A program made the position numbers and the translations under genes. Shown piece by piece: positions 34,607 to 42,853 of a DNA stretch of 64,000 nt; within the stretch, counting starts at the first letter, position 1, and each line of letters begins with the position of its first letter. A model generated the notes under the pieces. That model ran no database searches. It saw only the letters and a list, made by a program, of their open reading frames with translations, and was not told where the DNA came from. The DNA lies in the NCBI RefSeq assembly GCF_017877355.1, contig NZ_JAGIPR010000003.1, positions 372,001 through 436,000 of the forward strand, in the 5' to 3' direction. Origin of the DNA: Chryseobacterium jejuense. Lineage in GTDB: Bacteria; Bacteroidota; Bacteroidia; Flavobacteriales; Weeksellaceae.

Positions 34607-35227
34607 ATGAGTCATATTTTAAATATAAAAACAGCAGGTATCCCATTAAGACAAGCTAAAAAGGCTTTAATTATGGTACATGGGAGAGGTGGAAGCGCTC
34701 AGGATATTTTGAGCCTTTCACAACATTTGAATGTAAAAGACTATGCAATACTGGCTCCCCAAGCTTTGAATCACACTTGGTACCCATTGTCATTTATGGC
34801 ACCTGTAGATCAGAATGAACCATGGCTTTCATCAGCTTTGGAAATGATTGAAGAAACAGTACAAGCAGTTACCGATGCAGGCATTGCCCCTGAAAATATT
34901 TACTTTTTCGGATTTTCGCAAGGGGCTTGTCTTACGCTGGAATTTTTAGCCAGAAATGCCCAGAAGTTTGGAGGTGCGGTTGCTATTATTGGCGGAGTGA
35001 TTGGAGACAAGATCAATCGTGAAAATTACAAAGGTGATTTTGCAGGAACTCCTGTTGTATTGGGAACCAGTAATCCGGATTTTCATGTTCCTGTAGAAAG
35101 AGTATATGCTACAGCTAATATTTTAAGAGAAATGAATGCTGAGGTAACGGAAAAAGTATATGCCAATTTCGGACACTCTATTAATCAGGAGGAAATTGAA
35201 CTGGCTAATTCAATCATTTTTAAATAA
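34607..35227 (+). CDS. MhqD-like phospholipase/carboxylesterase
   Basis: A 206-residue alpha/beta hydrolase. The ATG at 34607 lies 7 bp after the stop of the upstream gene; the longer frame to 34556 would overlap it. The oxyanion region is MVHGRGGSAQDIL, the nucleophile is in GFSQGAC, the acid lies in TSNPDFHVP and the His in FGHSI. MhqD-type esterases are co-induced with MhqO by quinones in Bacillus. It may hydrolyse conjugated or esterified products of the same compounds. No signal peptide is present. Confidence 0.85.
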   Translation: MSHILNIKTAGIPLRQAKKALIMVHGRGGSAQDILSLSQHLNVKDYAILAPQALNHTWYPLSFMAPVDQNEPWLSSALEMIEETVQAVTDAGIAPENIYFFGFSQGACLTLEFLARNAQKFGGAVAIIGGVIGDKINRENYKGDFAGTPVVLGTSNPDFHVPVERVYATANILREMNAEVTEKVYANFGHSINQEEIELANSIIFK

Positions 35228-35280
35228 ATGTTTTAATCCTGAACAGGGAAATTTTATATTGTTAGTATTTAAGTAAGATG

Positions 35281-35347
35281 AGATTCCTACGGAATGACAA
35301 ATAGAACGCTTTAACTACCCGCAAACTTTGTCATTCCGTAGGAATCT
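35281..35347. repeat. Dispersed palindromic repeat, paired copy A
   Basis: The left arm at 35281-35301 reads GATTCCTACGGAATGACAAA (after one A) and the right arm at 35327-35347 is its exact reverse complement, a perfect 21-bp inverted repeat with a 25-bp centre. Related copies occur at 41724-41752, 51080-51145 and 51339-51360. Confidence 0.75.
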
Positions 35348-35380
35348 AATCAAAGTATATTATCTAAAAAAATAAAAACA

Positions 35381-35728
35381 ATGAATATCACACGAATCTT
35401 CAGCGATGAAAAAGGAGAAACTCATTTTGAAATCATAGAAATTCCTCTTGTTGATCAGGGAGATATCGGTTTTCTTTCTGAAACGCTAGAGGTTAAAAAA
35501 TTACAGTTCAGAGAGGTTTCTGCAGATTACGATTATGATTTTCATTGTGCTCCGCAAAAACAATATATTGTACTTTTAGATGGCGGAGTAGAAATAGAAA
35601 CATCACTGGGTGAAAAAAGAAAATTTCAGACAGGTGAAATTCTTCTGGTAGAAGATGTTAACGGAAAAGGACATAAAACGAAAAATTTGGAACTTAAAGT
35701 GAGAAAATCTCTGTTTATTTATGTCTGA
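35381..35728 (+). CDS. Small cupin-like protein
   Basis: A 115-residue protein with a cupin-like beta pattern: FREVSADYDYDFHCAPQKQY, then IVLLDGGVEIETSLGEKRKF and QTGEILLVEDVNGKGHKTKN. His residues in DFHCAP and KGHKT sit where cupin metal ligands often do. It is probably cytoplasmic. It lies downstream of the MhqO/MhqD genes but is separated from them by the palindromic repeat, so co-transcription is uncertain. The substrate is unknown. Confidence 0.65.
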   Translation: MNITRIFSDEKGETHFEIIEIPLVDQGDIGFLSETLEVKKLQFREVSADYDYDFHCAPQKQYIVLLDGGVEIETSLGEKRKFQTGEILLVEDVNGKGHKTKNLELKVRKSLFIYV

Positions 35729-35812
35729 AGACTCAAAAGTTAATGATATATAGTAGCTTCTCGATGCTTTACGGCTTAACTTTAAACTTAGAACCATAAA
35801 CCTTATATTATA

Positions 35813-36124
35813 ATGAAAACACTGCATTTTTTAGTCATAGGGAAGAATCAGGAAATTCTGGAGGTATTAAAAAGAATTATTGAAAACAATCAAGGCTGGA
35901 CGGCCGAAATTCAGAGTGATGAGAACTTCTGTTATGAATATATCAGAGAAAATCATGTTGATATTGTGTTATTGAGTTCAGGATTAGAGGACCAGTTTGA
36001 GAAAGATATTAAAGTATTTTGTACTGGTTTAGATAAAAATGTTAAAGTAATTGATCATTATGGAGGCGGAAGTGGACTTTTAAAGAACGAAGTTTACAGT
36101 CTTTTTCCTAATTTGCAGGAGTAA
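35813..36124 (+). CDS. Degenerate receiver-like protein
   Basis: A 103-residue protein with the alternating alpha/beta pattern of response-regulator receivers (MKTLHFLVIGKNQEILEVLK, IRENHVDIVLLSSGLEDQFE, FCTGLDKNVKVIDHYGG). The usual phosphoacceptor Asp after the third strand is Ser (LLSSG), and the N-terminal acidic pair is Gly-Lys (VIGKN). It is therefore a pseudo-receiver that probably acts by protein contact. It lies 10 bp before the Crp-family gene and is probably co-transcribed with it. Confidence 0.5.
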   Translation: MKTLHFLVIGKNQEILEVLKRIIENNQGWTAEIQSDENFCYEYIRENHVDIVLLSSGLEDQFEKDIKVFCTGLDKNVKVIDHYGGGSGLLKNEVYSLFPNLQE

Positions 36125-36134
36125 ACCTTACTCC

Positions 36135-36719
36135 ATGTTTGAAAACGTTATCAAAAACATTACAAGATTCATCACCCTCACACCGGAAGAAGAGATAATT
36201 TTTACAGATTTACTGGTGTGTCAGAAATTTCCCAAGAAGACTGTTTTATTAAGAGAAGGCGAAATCTGTCAGTTTGAAGGTTATATTCACAAAGGATGTT
36301 TGAGGATGTACTGTTTGGATGATAATGGAACTGAAGTCACATTGCTGTTTGCTATTGAAGATTGGTGGATCAGTGATATTGCCTCATTTCAGGAGCAGAA
36401 ACCTTCCAAAGTTTATATTGAAACGCTGGAGGATTCAGAAATTTATATGCTGAATCCGGCAACAAAAGAAAAATTATTAAATGAAGTTCCTAAGTTTGAA
36501 AGGGTTTTCAGAATGCTGGTACAAAGAAATCTTACTACATTTCAAAGCCGATTGGTAGACACCATCTCCAAATCTGCATCCGATCGATATATTGAATTTA
36601 TTAAAGTATATCCTTCTATTCCGCAAAGGGTAGCGCAATATTATATCGCTTCTTATCTCGGTGTTTCAAAAGAATTTGTAAGTACCATCAGAAAACGTCT
36701 GGCCTCAAAAGAAAAGTAG
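36135..36719 (+). CDS. Crp/Fnr-family transcription regulator
   Basis: A 194-residue protein with an N-terminal cyclic-nucleotide-binding-like domain (KKTVLLREGEICQFEGYIHK, GCLRMYCLDDNGTEVTLLFA) and a short C-terminal HTH (RVAQYYIASYLGVSKEFVST, then IRKRLASKEK). The cAMP-contacting residues of E. coli Crp are not obvious and no Cys cluster like Fnr is present. Bacteroidota have many such effector-unknown regulators, often responding to stress or redox signals. It follows the pseudo-receiver gene by 10 bp. Confidence 0.88.
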   Translation: MFENVIKNITRFITLTPEEEIIFTDLLVCQKFPKKTVLLREGEICQFEGYIHKGCLRMYCLDDNGTEVTLLFAIEDWWISDIASFQEQKPSKVYIETLEDSEIYMLNPATKEKLLNEVPKFERVFRMLVQRNLTTFQSRLVDTISKSASDRYIEFIKVYPSIPQRVAQYYIASYLGVSKEFVSTIRKRLASKEK

Positions 36720-36724
36720 AAATG

Positions 36725-36763
36725 TCAACCCTTACCAAGGTTTTAAACCTTGACAAGGGGTAG
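36725..36763. terminator. Bidirectional palindromic terminator or repeat
   Basis: CCCTT...CCAAGGTTT, then AAACCTTG...AAGGGG, forms a long stem centred near 36744, between the convergent Crp and DUF1349 genes. It has poor T-runs, so it may instead be a palindromic repeat that also ends transcription. Confidence 0.5.
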
Positions 36764-36766
36764 ACC

Positions 36767-37423
36767 TTATTTATTTTTATTCAGCCAGTCCAGTCTTCTC
36801 TGATCAGGAAGATGTTTGATCTGAAAGTGTTCGAATTTTGCATTGAAACCATTTCCATCCGGACAGGCGGCCATTAAGCCTACCATAACGGGAGTATTGT
36901 CCTGCAGATGAGCATTTCTCATCATGATATAATTCTTGTCATCAAAAGAATAGAAGATTTCAACAGCATCCAAACGTCTGATTGCTTTGATCCATACAGC
37001 CTGTGGCTTTTCTTTAAGTTCTATTACACTCCAGTCACTTGTGGTGTGGGTAACTACAGTACTTAAGTTATACTTTCCATCTACGTATTCAATTCCAAAT
37101 TTGATATAATTTTGATGATCTGTACGAAGCATCAGACCCATCTGATCAAACCGGGCTTTATAATCACCTGTAATTTTGACTTTAACTTCAAATTCCCCAC
37201 CATAGGTAGAATAATAAAACGGAGCATCATCCACTGTAAATCCATAATGAGAAATTCGCCAATAGTCACTTTGCGGAGTAACGAACATCGATAATGAATT
37301 GTCCTTTATTTCCCATTTTTCAGGCTCATTGAACCAATTCATTTTTTCTAAACGCTGTGCGTTGACATAGTGCAGGAACCCTGTCATGAAAGACAGAGAG
37401 GCCGCTAGTAATAATTTTTTCAT
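36767..37423 (-). CDS. DUF1349 secreted protein
   Basis: A 218-residue exported protein with signal peptide MKKLLLAASLSFMTGFLHYV (cleaved near NAQ). The rest is a concanavalin-like beta-sandwich of the DUF1349 family: FYYSTYGGEFEVKVKITGDY, FDQMGLMLRTDHQNYIKFGI and LMAACPDGNGFNAKFEHFQI. Such domains may bind carbohydrates or act as accessory modules. It is convergent with the Crp gene and divergent from the LuxR gene. The role is unknown. Confidence 0.8.
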   Translation of the reverse strand: MKKLLLAASLSFMTGFLHYVNAQRLEKMNWFNEPEKWEIKDNSLSMFVTPQSDYWRISHYGFTVDDAPFYYSTYGGEFEVKVKITGDYKARFDQMGLMLRTDHQNYIKFGIEYVDGKYNLSTVVTHTTSDWSVIELKEKPQAVWIKAIRRLDAVEIFYSFDDKNYIMMRNAHLQDNTPVMVGLMAACPDGNGFNAKFEHFQIKHLPDQRRLDWLNKNK

Positions 37424-37569
37424 TAAAAAAGTATAATAAAGTTTAGTATAAAACAGAAGGTTATTGCTTGAAACTGATGTCCCGTTTCATTGAATGACCA
37501 TTAAAAAATCTATATTTACAAAGGTAATTTCCCCCAAAACAGAATTCAATAGTTAGAAATAACCATACA

Positions 37570-38328
37570 ATGAATATTAAAGCTAAGCTTGATAAAGCAT
37601 TATTAAACCAGTCTTTTGAAAATGAAGATGTCTCAGGAATCTGGTTAAAGTACCGGTCCATTGCAAAAATGTATTCTGAAATTGAAAATGCGATCTGTGT
37701 TTTGACAGACCTTAAAACCAGAAGAAGTGTGATTCACTATGGCGGTATGAGTTCGCTGATCGGGGATGATCGTAGTGGGGAAGAAACAGAGATCTCTTCT
37801 ATCTGGGAGGATGAGATCCTTAATAAAGTACACTCTGAAGATGTCAGAAAAAAGCTGGTTCTGGAACATTATTTTTTTCATTTTTTGAAAGAGATTCCAA
37901 TAGCTGAATGGATGGATTATTATATGGTTGTTAACCTTAGAATGCGCAGCCATTCAGAAGAATATCTCACGGTATTGCACCGGATGTTCTATGCTGTAGA
38001 GGAAGATAATGCGAGACTGGCACTTTGTATTTATAATATATCCGGAAACAATGTGAATGCCCTGCTTCACGAGAATGGGGTCATTGTTAATTCTATGAAT
38101 GGTACTACACTGTATTACAATGAATTTAAATATAGAGATGTATTATCTGCAAGGGAGAAGGAGGTGCTTTTGCTGATCGCTCATGGAAAAATGAGTAAAG
38201 AAATCGCAGAGTCACTTGAAATCAGCTTAAACACGGTCAACAGACATCGGCAAAATATTCTTCAGAAGCTGCAGGTAAAGAACTCAATTGAAGCTTACAG
38301 ACTGGCCAAAGCAATGGAATTGGTTTAA
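37570..38328 (+). CDS. LuxR-family transcription regulator
   Basis: A 252-residue protein with a typical C-terminal LuxR HTH (VLSAREKEVLLLIAHGKMSK, then ISLNTVNRHRQNILQKLQVK). The N-terminal 170 residues resemble a PAS-like sensor (IAKMYSEIENAICVLTDLKT, IAEWMDYYMVVNLRMRSHSE). It lies just before the pirin gene, in the same direction, but that gene has its own operator and promoter. Whether it controls the adjacent genes is unknown. Confidence 0.85.
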   Translation: MNIKAKLDKALLNQSFENEDVSGIWLKYRSIAKMYSEIENAICVLTDLKTRRSVIHYGGMSSLIGDDRSGEETEISSIWEDEILNKVHSEDVRKKLVLEHYFFHFLKEIPIAEWMDYYMVVNLRMRSHSEEYLTVLHRMFYAVEEDNARLALCIYNISGNNVNALLHENGVIVNSMNGTTLYYNEFKYRDVLSAREKEVLLLIAHGKMSKEIAESLEISLNTVNRHRQNILQKLQVKNSIEAYRLAKAMELV

Positions 38329-38370
38329 ATAAAAATAGAATTGCATCAGGAAAAATATTTTTCTTCAAGT

Positions 38371-38420
38371 CATTTATTAAACTAGTTAAATGTATGGCTC
38401 CTTTCGTTGCTCTAAATTTG
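38371..38420 (+). promoter_or_regulatory. Shared operator and promoter of the pirin gene
   Basis: The 23-bp site at 38371-38393 is identical to that at 32466-32488 before the MhqO-like gene. After exactly 19 bp comes a perfect -7 box TAAATTTG (38413-38420). The identical spacing in two unlinked promoters indicates a shared regulator. Confidence 0.7.
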
Positions 38421-38452
38421 TCATATCAAAACAAACAAATAACAATTGAGAT

Positions 38453-39328
38453 ATGAACAGAAAAGATTTTTTAAAAAAAGGGTTACTCGGAACAGGAATG
38501 TTTGTAGCATCTGCTTCTCTGGGAAATACCATGGAAAACGAAATTGACGAAATTGAGCCACTAGAGCCCATAGGATATAATCATCTACCCAATACAGACT
38601 CGAAAATTAAAGAAAATTCTGTCATTCATAAAGCAGATTCACGAGGGAAGGCAGATCACGGTTGGTTATTGAGCCAGCATACCTTCAGTTTTGCTAATTA
38701 TTATAATCCGGAAAGAATGCATTTTGGGGTATTAAGAGTTTTAAATGATGATAGAGTAGAAGCAGGGCGAGGTTTCGGAACCCATCCGCATGATAATATG
38801 GAAATCATCAGTATTCCTTTAGAAGGCGATCTGGAGCATAAAGACAGTATGGGAAATACGGCTATCATTAAAAGTGGTGACATTCAGGTGATGAGCGCCG
38901 GAACAGGAATCATGCATAGTGAATTCAATAAAAACAGTGATCAGTTAGTGAAATTTCTTCAGATCTGGGTATACCCGAAAAAAAGAAATGTAACGCCAAG
39001 ATATGATCAGATTACTTTAGACAAAACAAAAAGCCGGAATCAATTCCAACAGATTCTTTCTCCAAATGCTGATGATGAAGGTGTATGGATCCATCAGGAT
39101 GCATGGTTTCATCTGGGAACTTTCGATCAGGATAAAGAAGTGAATTATCAGATCCGAAAAAAAGGAAACGGCGTATATGCCTTTATCCTTAAAGGAAGTG
39201 CTGAGATTGAAGGCCAGCAAGTAGAAGAAAGAGACGGTTTCGGAGTGTGGGAAATCAAAGATCTGAATATAAAAGCGATACAAGAAAACACTGAAATTCT
39301 TCTTATGGAAGTTCCTATGACAATGTAA
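38453..39328 (+). CDS. Pirin-family protein with an export-like N-terminus
   Basis: A 291-residue bicupin of the pirin/YhaK type. Metal-ligand motif HPHDNMEIISIPLEG with the preceding GFGTHPHD and the Gly-rich GDIQVMSAGTGIMHSEFNKN are conserved in the N-terminal cupin. The first 25 residues (NRKDFLKKGLLGTGMFVASA) look like a Tat signal with one Arg replaced by Lys, unusual for cytoplasmic pirins. Pirins can act as quercetinases or redox sensors. The gene shares an operator with the MhqO-like gene, linking it to electrophile stress. Confidence 0.88.
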   Translation: MNRKDFLKKGLLGTGMFVASASLGNTMENEIDEIEPLEPIGYNHLPNTDSKIKENSVIHKADSRGKADHGWLLSQHTFSFANYYNPERMHFGVLRVLNDDRVEAGRGFGTHPHDNMEIISIPLEGDLEHKDSMGNTAIIKSGDIQVMSAGTGIMHSEFNKNSDQLVKFLQIWVYPKKRNVTPRYDQITLDKTKSRNQFQQILSPNADDEGVWIHQDAWFHLGTFDQDKEVNYQIRKKGNGVYAFILKGSAEIEGQQVEERDGFGVWEIKDLNIKAIQENTEILLMEVPMTM

Positions 39329-39383
39329 AATAATTTCAGACTCAAAAAAATAATGAACTGGTTTCATTAATATTGTTGATCCG

Positions 39384-39408
39384 GCCCCCTTTTTTTAGGG
39401 GGCTTTTT
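39384..39408 (+). terminator. Terminator after the pirin gene
   Basis: GCCCCCT (39384-39390), a T loop, and AGGGGGC (39397-39403), then TTTTT. Confidence 0.85.
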
Positions 39409-39561
39409 ACATAAAAATATCTTAAGAATGATAAAAATAGGGAAAAACAGTTACTATTTATGAGCTTCATAACTTTCTTCTTTCATCTTCCGGCTTTAAA
39501 CAAAATTAGCTAAATCCAAAAAAAATCCCGATTTTTGCACTCCTTCATTAAACCCGAGTTC

Positions 39562-41691
39562 ATGAAATTATGTATTGCCGAAAAACCAAGTGTTGCCAGA
39601 GATATTGCCAAAGTATTAGGTGCTACCACATCTAAACAGGGCTATATGGAAGGGAACGGGTATTGCGTAACGTGGACGTTCGGACATCTTTGTACCTTAA
39701 AGGAACCTCACGATTACAGTCCGCAATTCAAATCCTGGAATTTATTTTCATTACCCATTATTCCCAGTAGTTTTGGAATAAAGCTGATTCCGAATAAAGG
39801 AGTTGAAAATCAGTTTAAAGTGATTGAAAGATTAGTAGAAGAATGTGATGAGGTCATTAACTGTGGGGATGCCGGGCAGGAGGGAGAATTGATCCAGCGT
39901 TGGGTATTGCAGAAAGCAAAATGCAACAAACCCGTTCAGCGTTTATGGATTTCCTCATTAACGGAGGATGCCATCAAAGAAGGTTTTGAAAACCTTAAAC
40001 CAGCCGAAGATTATAAAAACCTATATCTGGCCGGAAATGCCAGAGCCATAGGGGATTGGTTATTGGGAATTAATGCCACAAGGCTTTTTACCAAGAAATT
40101 CGGCGGTAATAAAGCGGTTCTTTCCATTGGAAGGGTACAGACTCCTACATTGGCTATGCTGGTGCAGCGCCAGAAAGAGATTGATGCCTTTACCACGGAA
40201 GAATATTGGGAACTGAAAACGAAATACCGTGATGTAATTTTCAATGCTGCGATTGATCGTCTGAAAACGTTAGAACGGGCAGAAAAAGGGCTGGAATACC
40301 TTAAAGTAAACCCGTTTGAAATTGTTTCTTTCGAAATTAAAGAAGGAAAAGAAAAGAATCCAAGACTTTTCGATTTGACCGGATTGCAGGTAGAAGCCAA
40401 TAAAAAATACGGATACTCTGCAGAAAATACACTGAATTATGTGCAGAGTCTTTATGAAAAGAAGCATGTAACCTATCCGCGTGTTGATACCACCTACTTA
40501 TCAGATAGTTTATATCCGAAAATAGAAGGGATTCTGAAAAAAATGTATCCTTATCAGGAATTAATTGCTCCTTTACTGGAAGCTCCGATTCCAAAGTCAA
40601 AAGCAGTATTTGATGATACAAAAGTAACCGATCACCATGCGATCATTCCTACAGAAATTCCACCTTCTCAAAATCTGAGCAGGGAAGAAAAACTGATCTA
40701 TGACCTGATTGCCAAACGTTTTATCGCTGTTTTTTATCCTGAATGTAAAATTTCAAATACCTTGGTAGAAGGAAAAGTAGGAACCATTCCTTTCAAAACC
40801 AGTGGAAGACAAATTCTGGAACCGGGTTGGAGAGCGGTTTATGCTAAAGAACCCAAAGAAGAATCTACAGATAAGGAAAAAGAAAAAGAGGAAGAACAAA
40901 CCATTCCTGAATTTATTGTAGGAGAAACCGGACCGCACGATCCGATGATTCATCAGGGAAAAACCACTCCGCCAAAGCCTTACACAGAAGCAACCTTGCT
41001 GAGAGCCATGGAAACAGCCGGAAAACAGGTTGAAGATGAAGAATTACGTGAAATGCTTAAAAATAACGGGATCGGAAGACCATCCACCCGTGCGAACATC
41101 ATCGAAACCCTTTTCAAAAGAAAATACATTGAAAAGAAGCGAAAAAACCTGATTGCTACCCAAACAGGAATTCAGCTTATCGATACTATTGAAGACGAAC
41201 TTCTGAAAAGCCCGGAGCTAACTGGTGAATGGGAATCCAAACTTCGTAGAATTGAAAAAGGAGAGTATGAAGCTAATCTTTTCAAGGAAGAACTGATCCA
41301 GATGGTCACAGAACTTACCGATAAAGTCGTTTATGGAAAAGGAAAAGTGATTACCCTACAGGATGAAGAGAAAGAAGAAGTAAAGGAAAAGAAAAAAAGA
41401 GAACCTGCACAGAAAAAAGAACTTCAGTCCTGGGAAGAAACAAAATGCCCAAAATGTAAAGAGCACAACCTGATCAAAGGAAAAACCGCTGTCGGATGCT
41501 CTGATTTCAAAAACTGCGGGTTTAAGATCACTTTTGAAATCTTCGGCAAAAAATTGTCTGATAAACAGTTGTTGGATCTTGTTTTAAAAGGAAAAACATC
41601 AAAGTTGAAAGGTTTCAGCGCTCATCCGGAAGGCTTAGCTGAAGGCTCACTTTCTTTATTAACAGATGATTTCCAGGTACAGCTTAATTAA
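39562..41691 (+). CDS. topB: DNA topoisomerase III
   Basis: A 709-residue type IA topoisomerase. The ATG at 39562 (MKLCIAEKPSVARDIAKVLG) is preferred to the start at 39535. The Toprim domain has EKPS near the start and NCGDAGQEGELIQ (about residue 105). The catalytic Tyr lies in HVTYPRVDTTYLS (about residue 310). A C-terminal zinc-finger-like part has CPKCKEH and CSDFKNCGFK. It relaxes negative supercoils and resolves recombination and replication intermediates. The insertion KEPKEESTDKEKEKEEE is a charged low-complexity linker. Confidence 0.95.
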   Translation: MKLCIAEKPSVARDIAKVLGATTSKQGYMEGNGYCVTWTFGHLCTLKEPHDYSPQFKSWNLFSLPIIPSSFGIKLIPNKGVENQFKVIERLVEECDEVINCGDAGQEGELIQRWVLQKAKCNKPVQRLWISSLTEDAIKEGFENLKPAEDYKNLYLAGNARAIGDWLLGINATRLFTKKFGGNKAVLSIGRVQTPTLAMLVQRQKEIDAFTTEEYWELKTKYRDVIFNAAIDRLKTLERAEKGLEYLKVNPFEIVSFEIKEGKEKNPRLFDLTGLQVEANKKYGYSAENTLNYVQSLYEKKHVTYPRVDTTYLSDSLYPKIEGILKKMYPYQELIAPLLEAPIPKSKAVFDDTKVTDHHAIIPTEIPPSQNLSREEKLIYDLIAKRFIAVFYPECKISNTLVEGKVGTIPFKTSGRQILEPGWRAVYAKEPKEESTDKEKEKEEEQTIPEFIVGETGPHDPMIHQGKTTPPKPYTEATLLRAMETAGKQVEDEELREMLKNNGIGRPSTRANIIETLFKRKYIEKKRKNLIATQTGIQLIDTIEDELLKSPELTGEWESKLRRIEKGEYEANLFKEELIQMVTELTDKVVYGKGKVITLQDEEKEEVKEKKKREPAQKKELQSWEETKCPKCKEHNLIKGKTAVGCSDFKNCGFKITFEIFGKKLSDKQLLDLVLKGKTSKLKGFSAHPEGLAEGSLSLLTDDFQVQLN

Positions 41692-41723
41692 TCATTCTAA
41701 TATTTAATCTTTTATCCACACCC

Positions 41724-41752
41724 TTTGTCATTCCGACGAAGGAGGAATCTCA
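41724..41752. repeat. Dispersed palindromic repeat, half copy
   Basis: TTTGTCATTCCGACGAAGGA followed by GGAATCTCA matches the right arm of the 35281-35347 element apart from an insertion in the middle. It has no partner arm nearby. Confidence 0.5.
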
Positions 41753-41798
41753 ACATAGCTGCCTTATCTTGTTTTAAATCAGTAAATATTTTTGTAAG

Positions 41799-41850
41799 TG
41801 GAGAATACGGGATTCGAACCCGTGACCTTTTGACTGCCAGTCAAATGCGC
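41799..41850 (-). pseudogene. Truncated tRNA-Ala(GGC), 3' part only
   Basis: The reverse strand reads an anticodon arm TTTGA-CTGGCAG-TCAAA with anticodon GGC, then the variable loop, a T arm ACGGG-TTCGAAT-CCCGT and the acceptor 3' strand ATTCTCC plus A. The D arm and 5' acceptor strand are missing: beyond 41850 the DNA is unrelated AT-rich sequence. This is the 3' portion of a tRNA gene, the kind of piece left by integration or excision of a tRNA-targeting element. It lies between topB and an AraC gene. Confidence 0.8.
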
Positions 41851-41884
41851 GATTAAAAAACGATATATTCAGATCTCTAAGATA

Positions 41885-42754
41885 TTAATTTACAGTGAAT
41901 TTCTTCGGAGATTTTCCAGTAATCTGGGTGAATTTTCTGTAAAAATACTCCAGCGTATTAAACCCAGATTCAAAACATATATTTTTAATCCCCATTTCAG
42001 GATTGCTGATCAATAATTGTTTTGCATGTTCTATCCTTAATTGAATAATGTATTCCACCGGAGTACAGTTGTAAGAATTTTTGAATTTTTTAAACAGGTT
42101 AGCCTCGCTCATTCCTGCTAAGGCAGACAGTTTCTTGATCGTAATAGGTTCTCTGTAGTTTTGTCTGATAAAATGCACCACTTCCTGAAGCCTGTTTTGT
42201 CCATTATCAGTTTTATCGGAGCGGAACAGGATATGTTTTGCGTTGGTTTTCATGAGTTCGTAAATCAGTTCCTTAAGACTTAAGCTCAAAAGAAAATCTG
42301 AGGTGTTGTAAATACTTTCATCCACTCTTCTGTTGTATAGATTAGTAAGACTTCTCCATAGAGACTCATCCGAGCTTACAAACTTTTTTACAGCATTTTC
42401 CTTCATCATAATTCCTGTTCTGTCCCAGTCAGGATGCCAGTTATCAATAACTTCATGGAAAACACTGTCGATATATTCCTGCTCAATATTCAATACTAAA
42501 CATTTTGTAGGTTCCCTGAAAACAGGATGAATATCAATACTTAATTCCTTATTACAGGGTGGAATGAATACACTTCTTTCATTAAACTCAAAAGTTTCCT
42601 CTTCACTTCGAATAATTTTATTGCCGCTCAGCATAAGCGTAATAACAGGTTTTTCAAAAAAGAAAGGAAAATCATGGCATACTACATTCGTTTCAAATAC
42701 ATTCAATTCGCCAAAAGGAATGCTGAAAACAGTTCTTTCTTCGATCTTTTCCAT
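41885..42754 (-). CDS. AraC family transcription regulator
   Basis: A 289-residue regulator with an N-terminal cupin-like sensor (FSIPFGELNVFETNVVCHDF) and a C-terminal double HTH (EPITIKKLSALAGMSEANLF, and GIKNICFESGFNTLEYFYRK followed by FTQITGKSPKKFTVN). It is divergent from an aldehyde dehydrogenase and GMC oxidoreductase pair, with about 100 bp between starts, so it probably activates them in response to their substrate. Confidence 0.9.
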   Translation of the reverse strand: MEKIEERTVFSIPFGELNVFETNVVCHDFPFFFEKPVITLMLSGNKIIRSEEETFEFNERSVFIPPCNKELSIDIHPVFREPTKCLVLNIEQEYIDSVFHEVIDNWHPDWDRTGIMMKENAVKKFVSSDESLWRSLTNLYNRRVDESIYNTSDFLLSLSLKELIYELMKTNAKHILFRSDKTDNGQNRLQEVVHFIRQNYREPITIKKLSALAGMSEANLFKKFKNSYNCTPVEYIIQLRIEHAKQLLISNPEMGIKNICFESGFNTLEYFYRKFTQITGKSPKKFTVN

Positions 42755-42853
42755 AGGATAGAGTTTAGGTTAAAAAAAATAGAGAATAAGTAAATGAATT
42801 ATACCATGTTTTTGTCATTTTCGAATTGTGTAAAATACAAAATATTTAAAATA

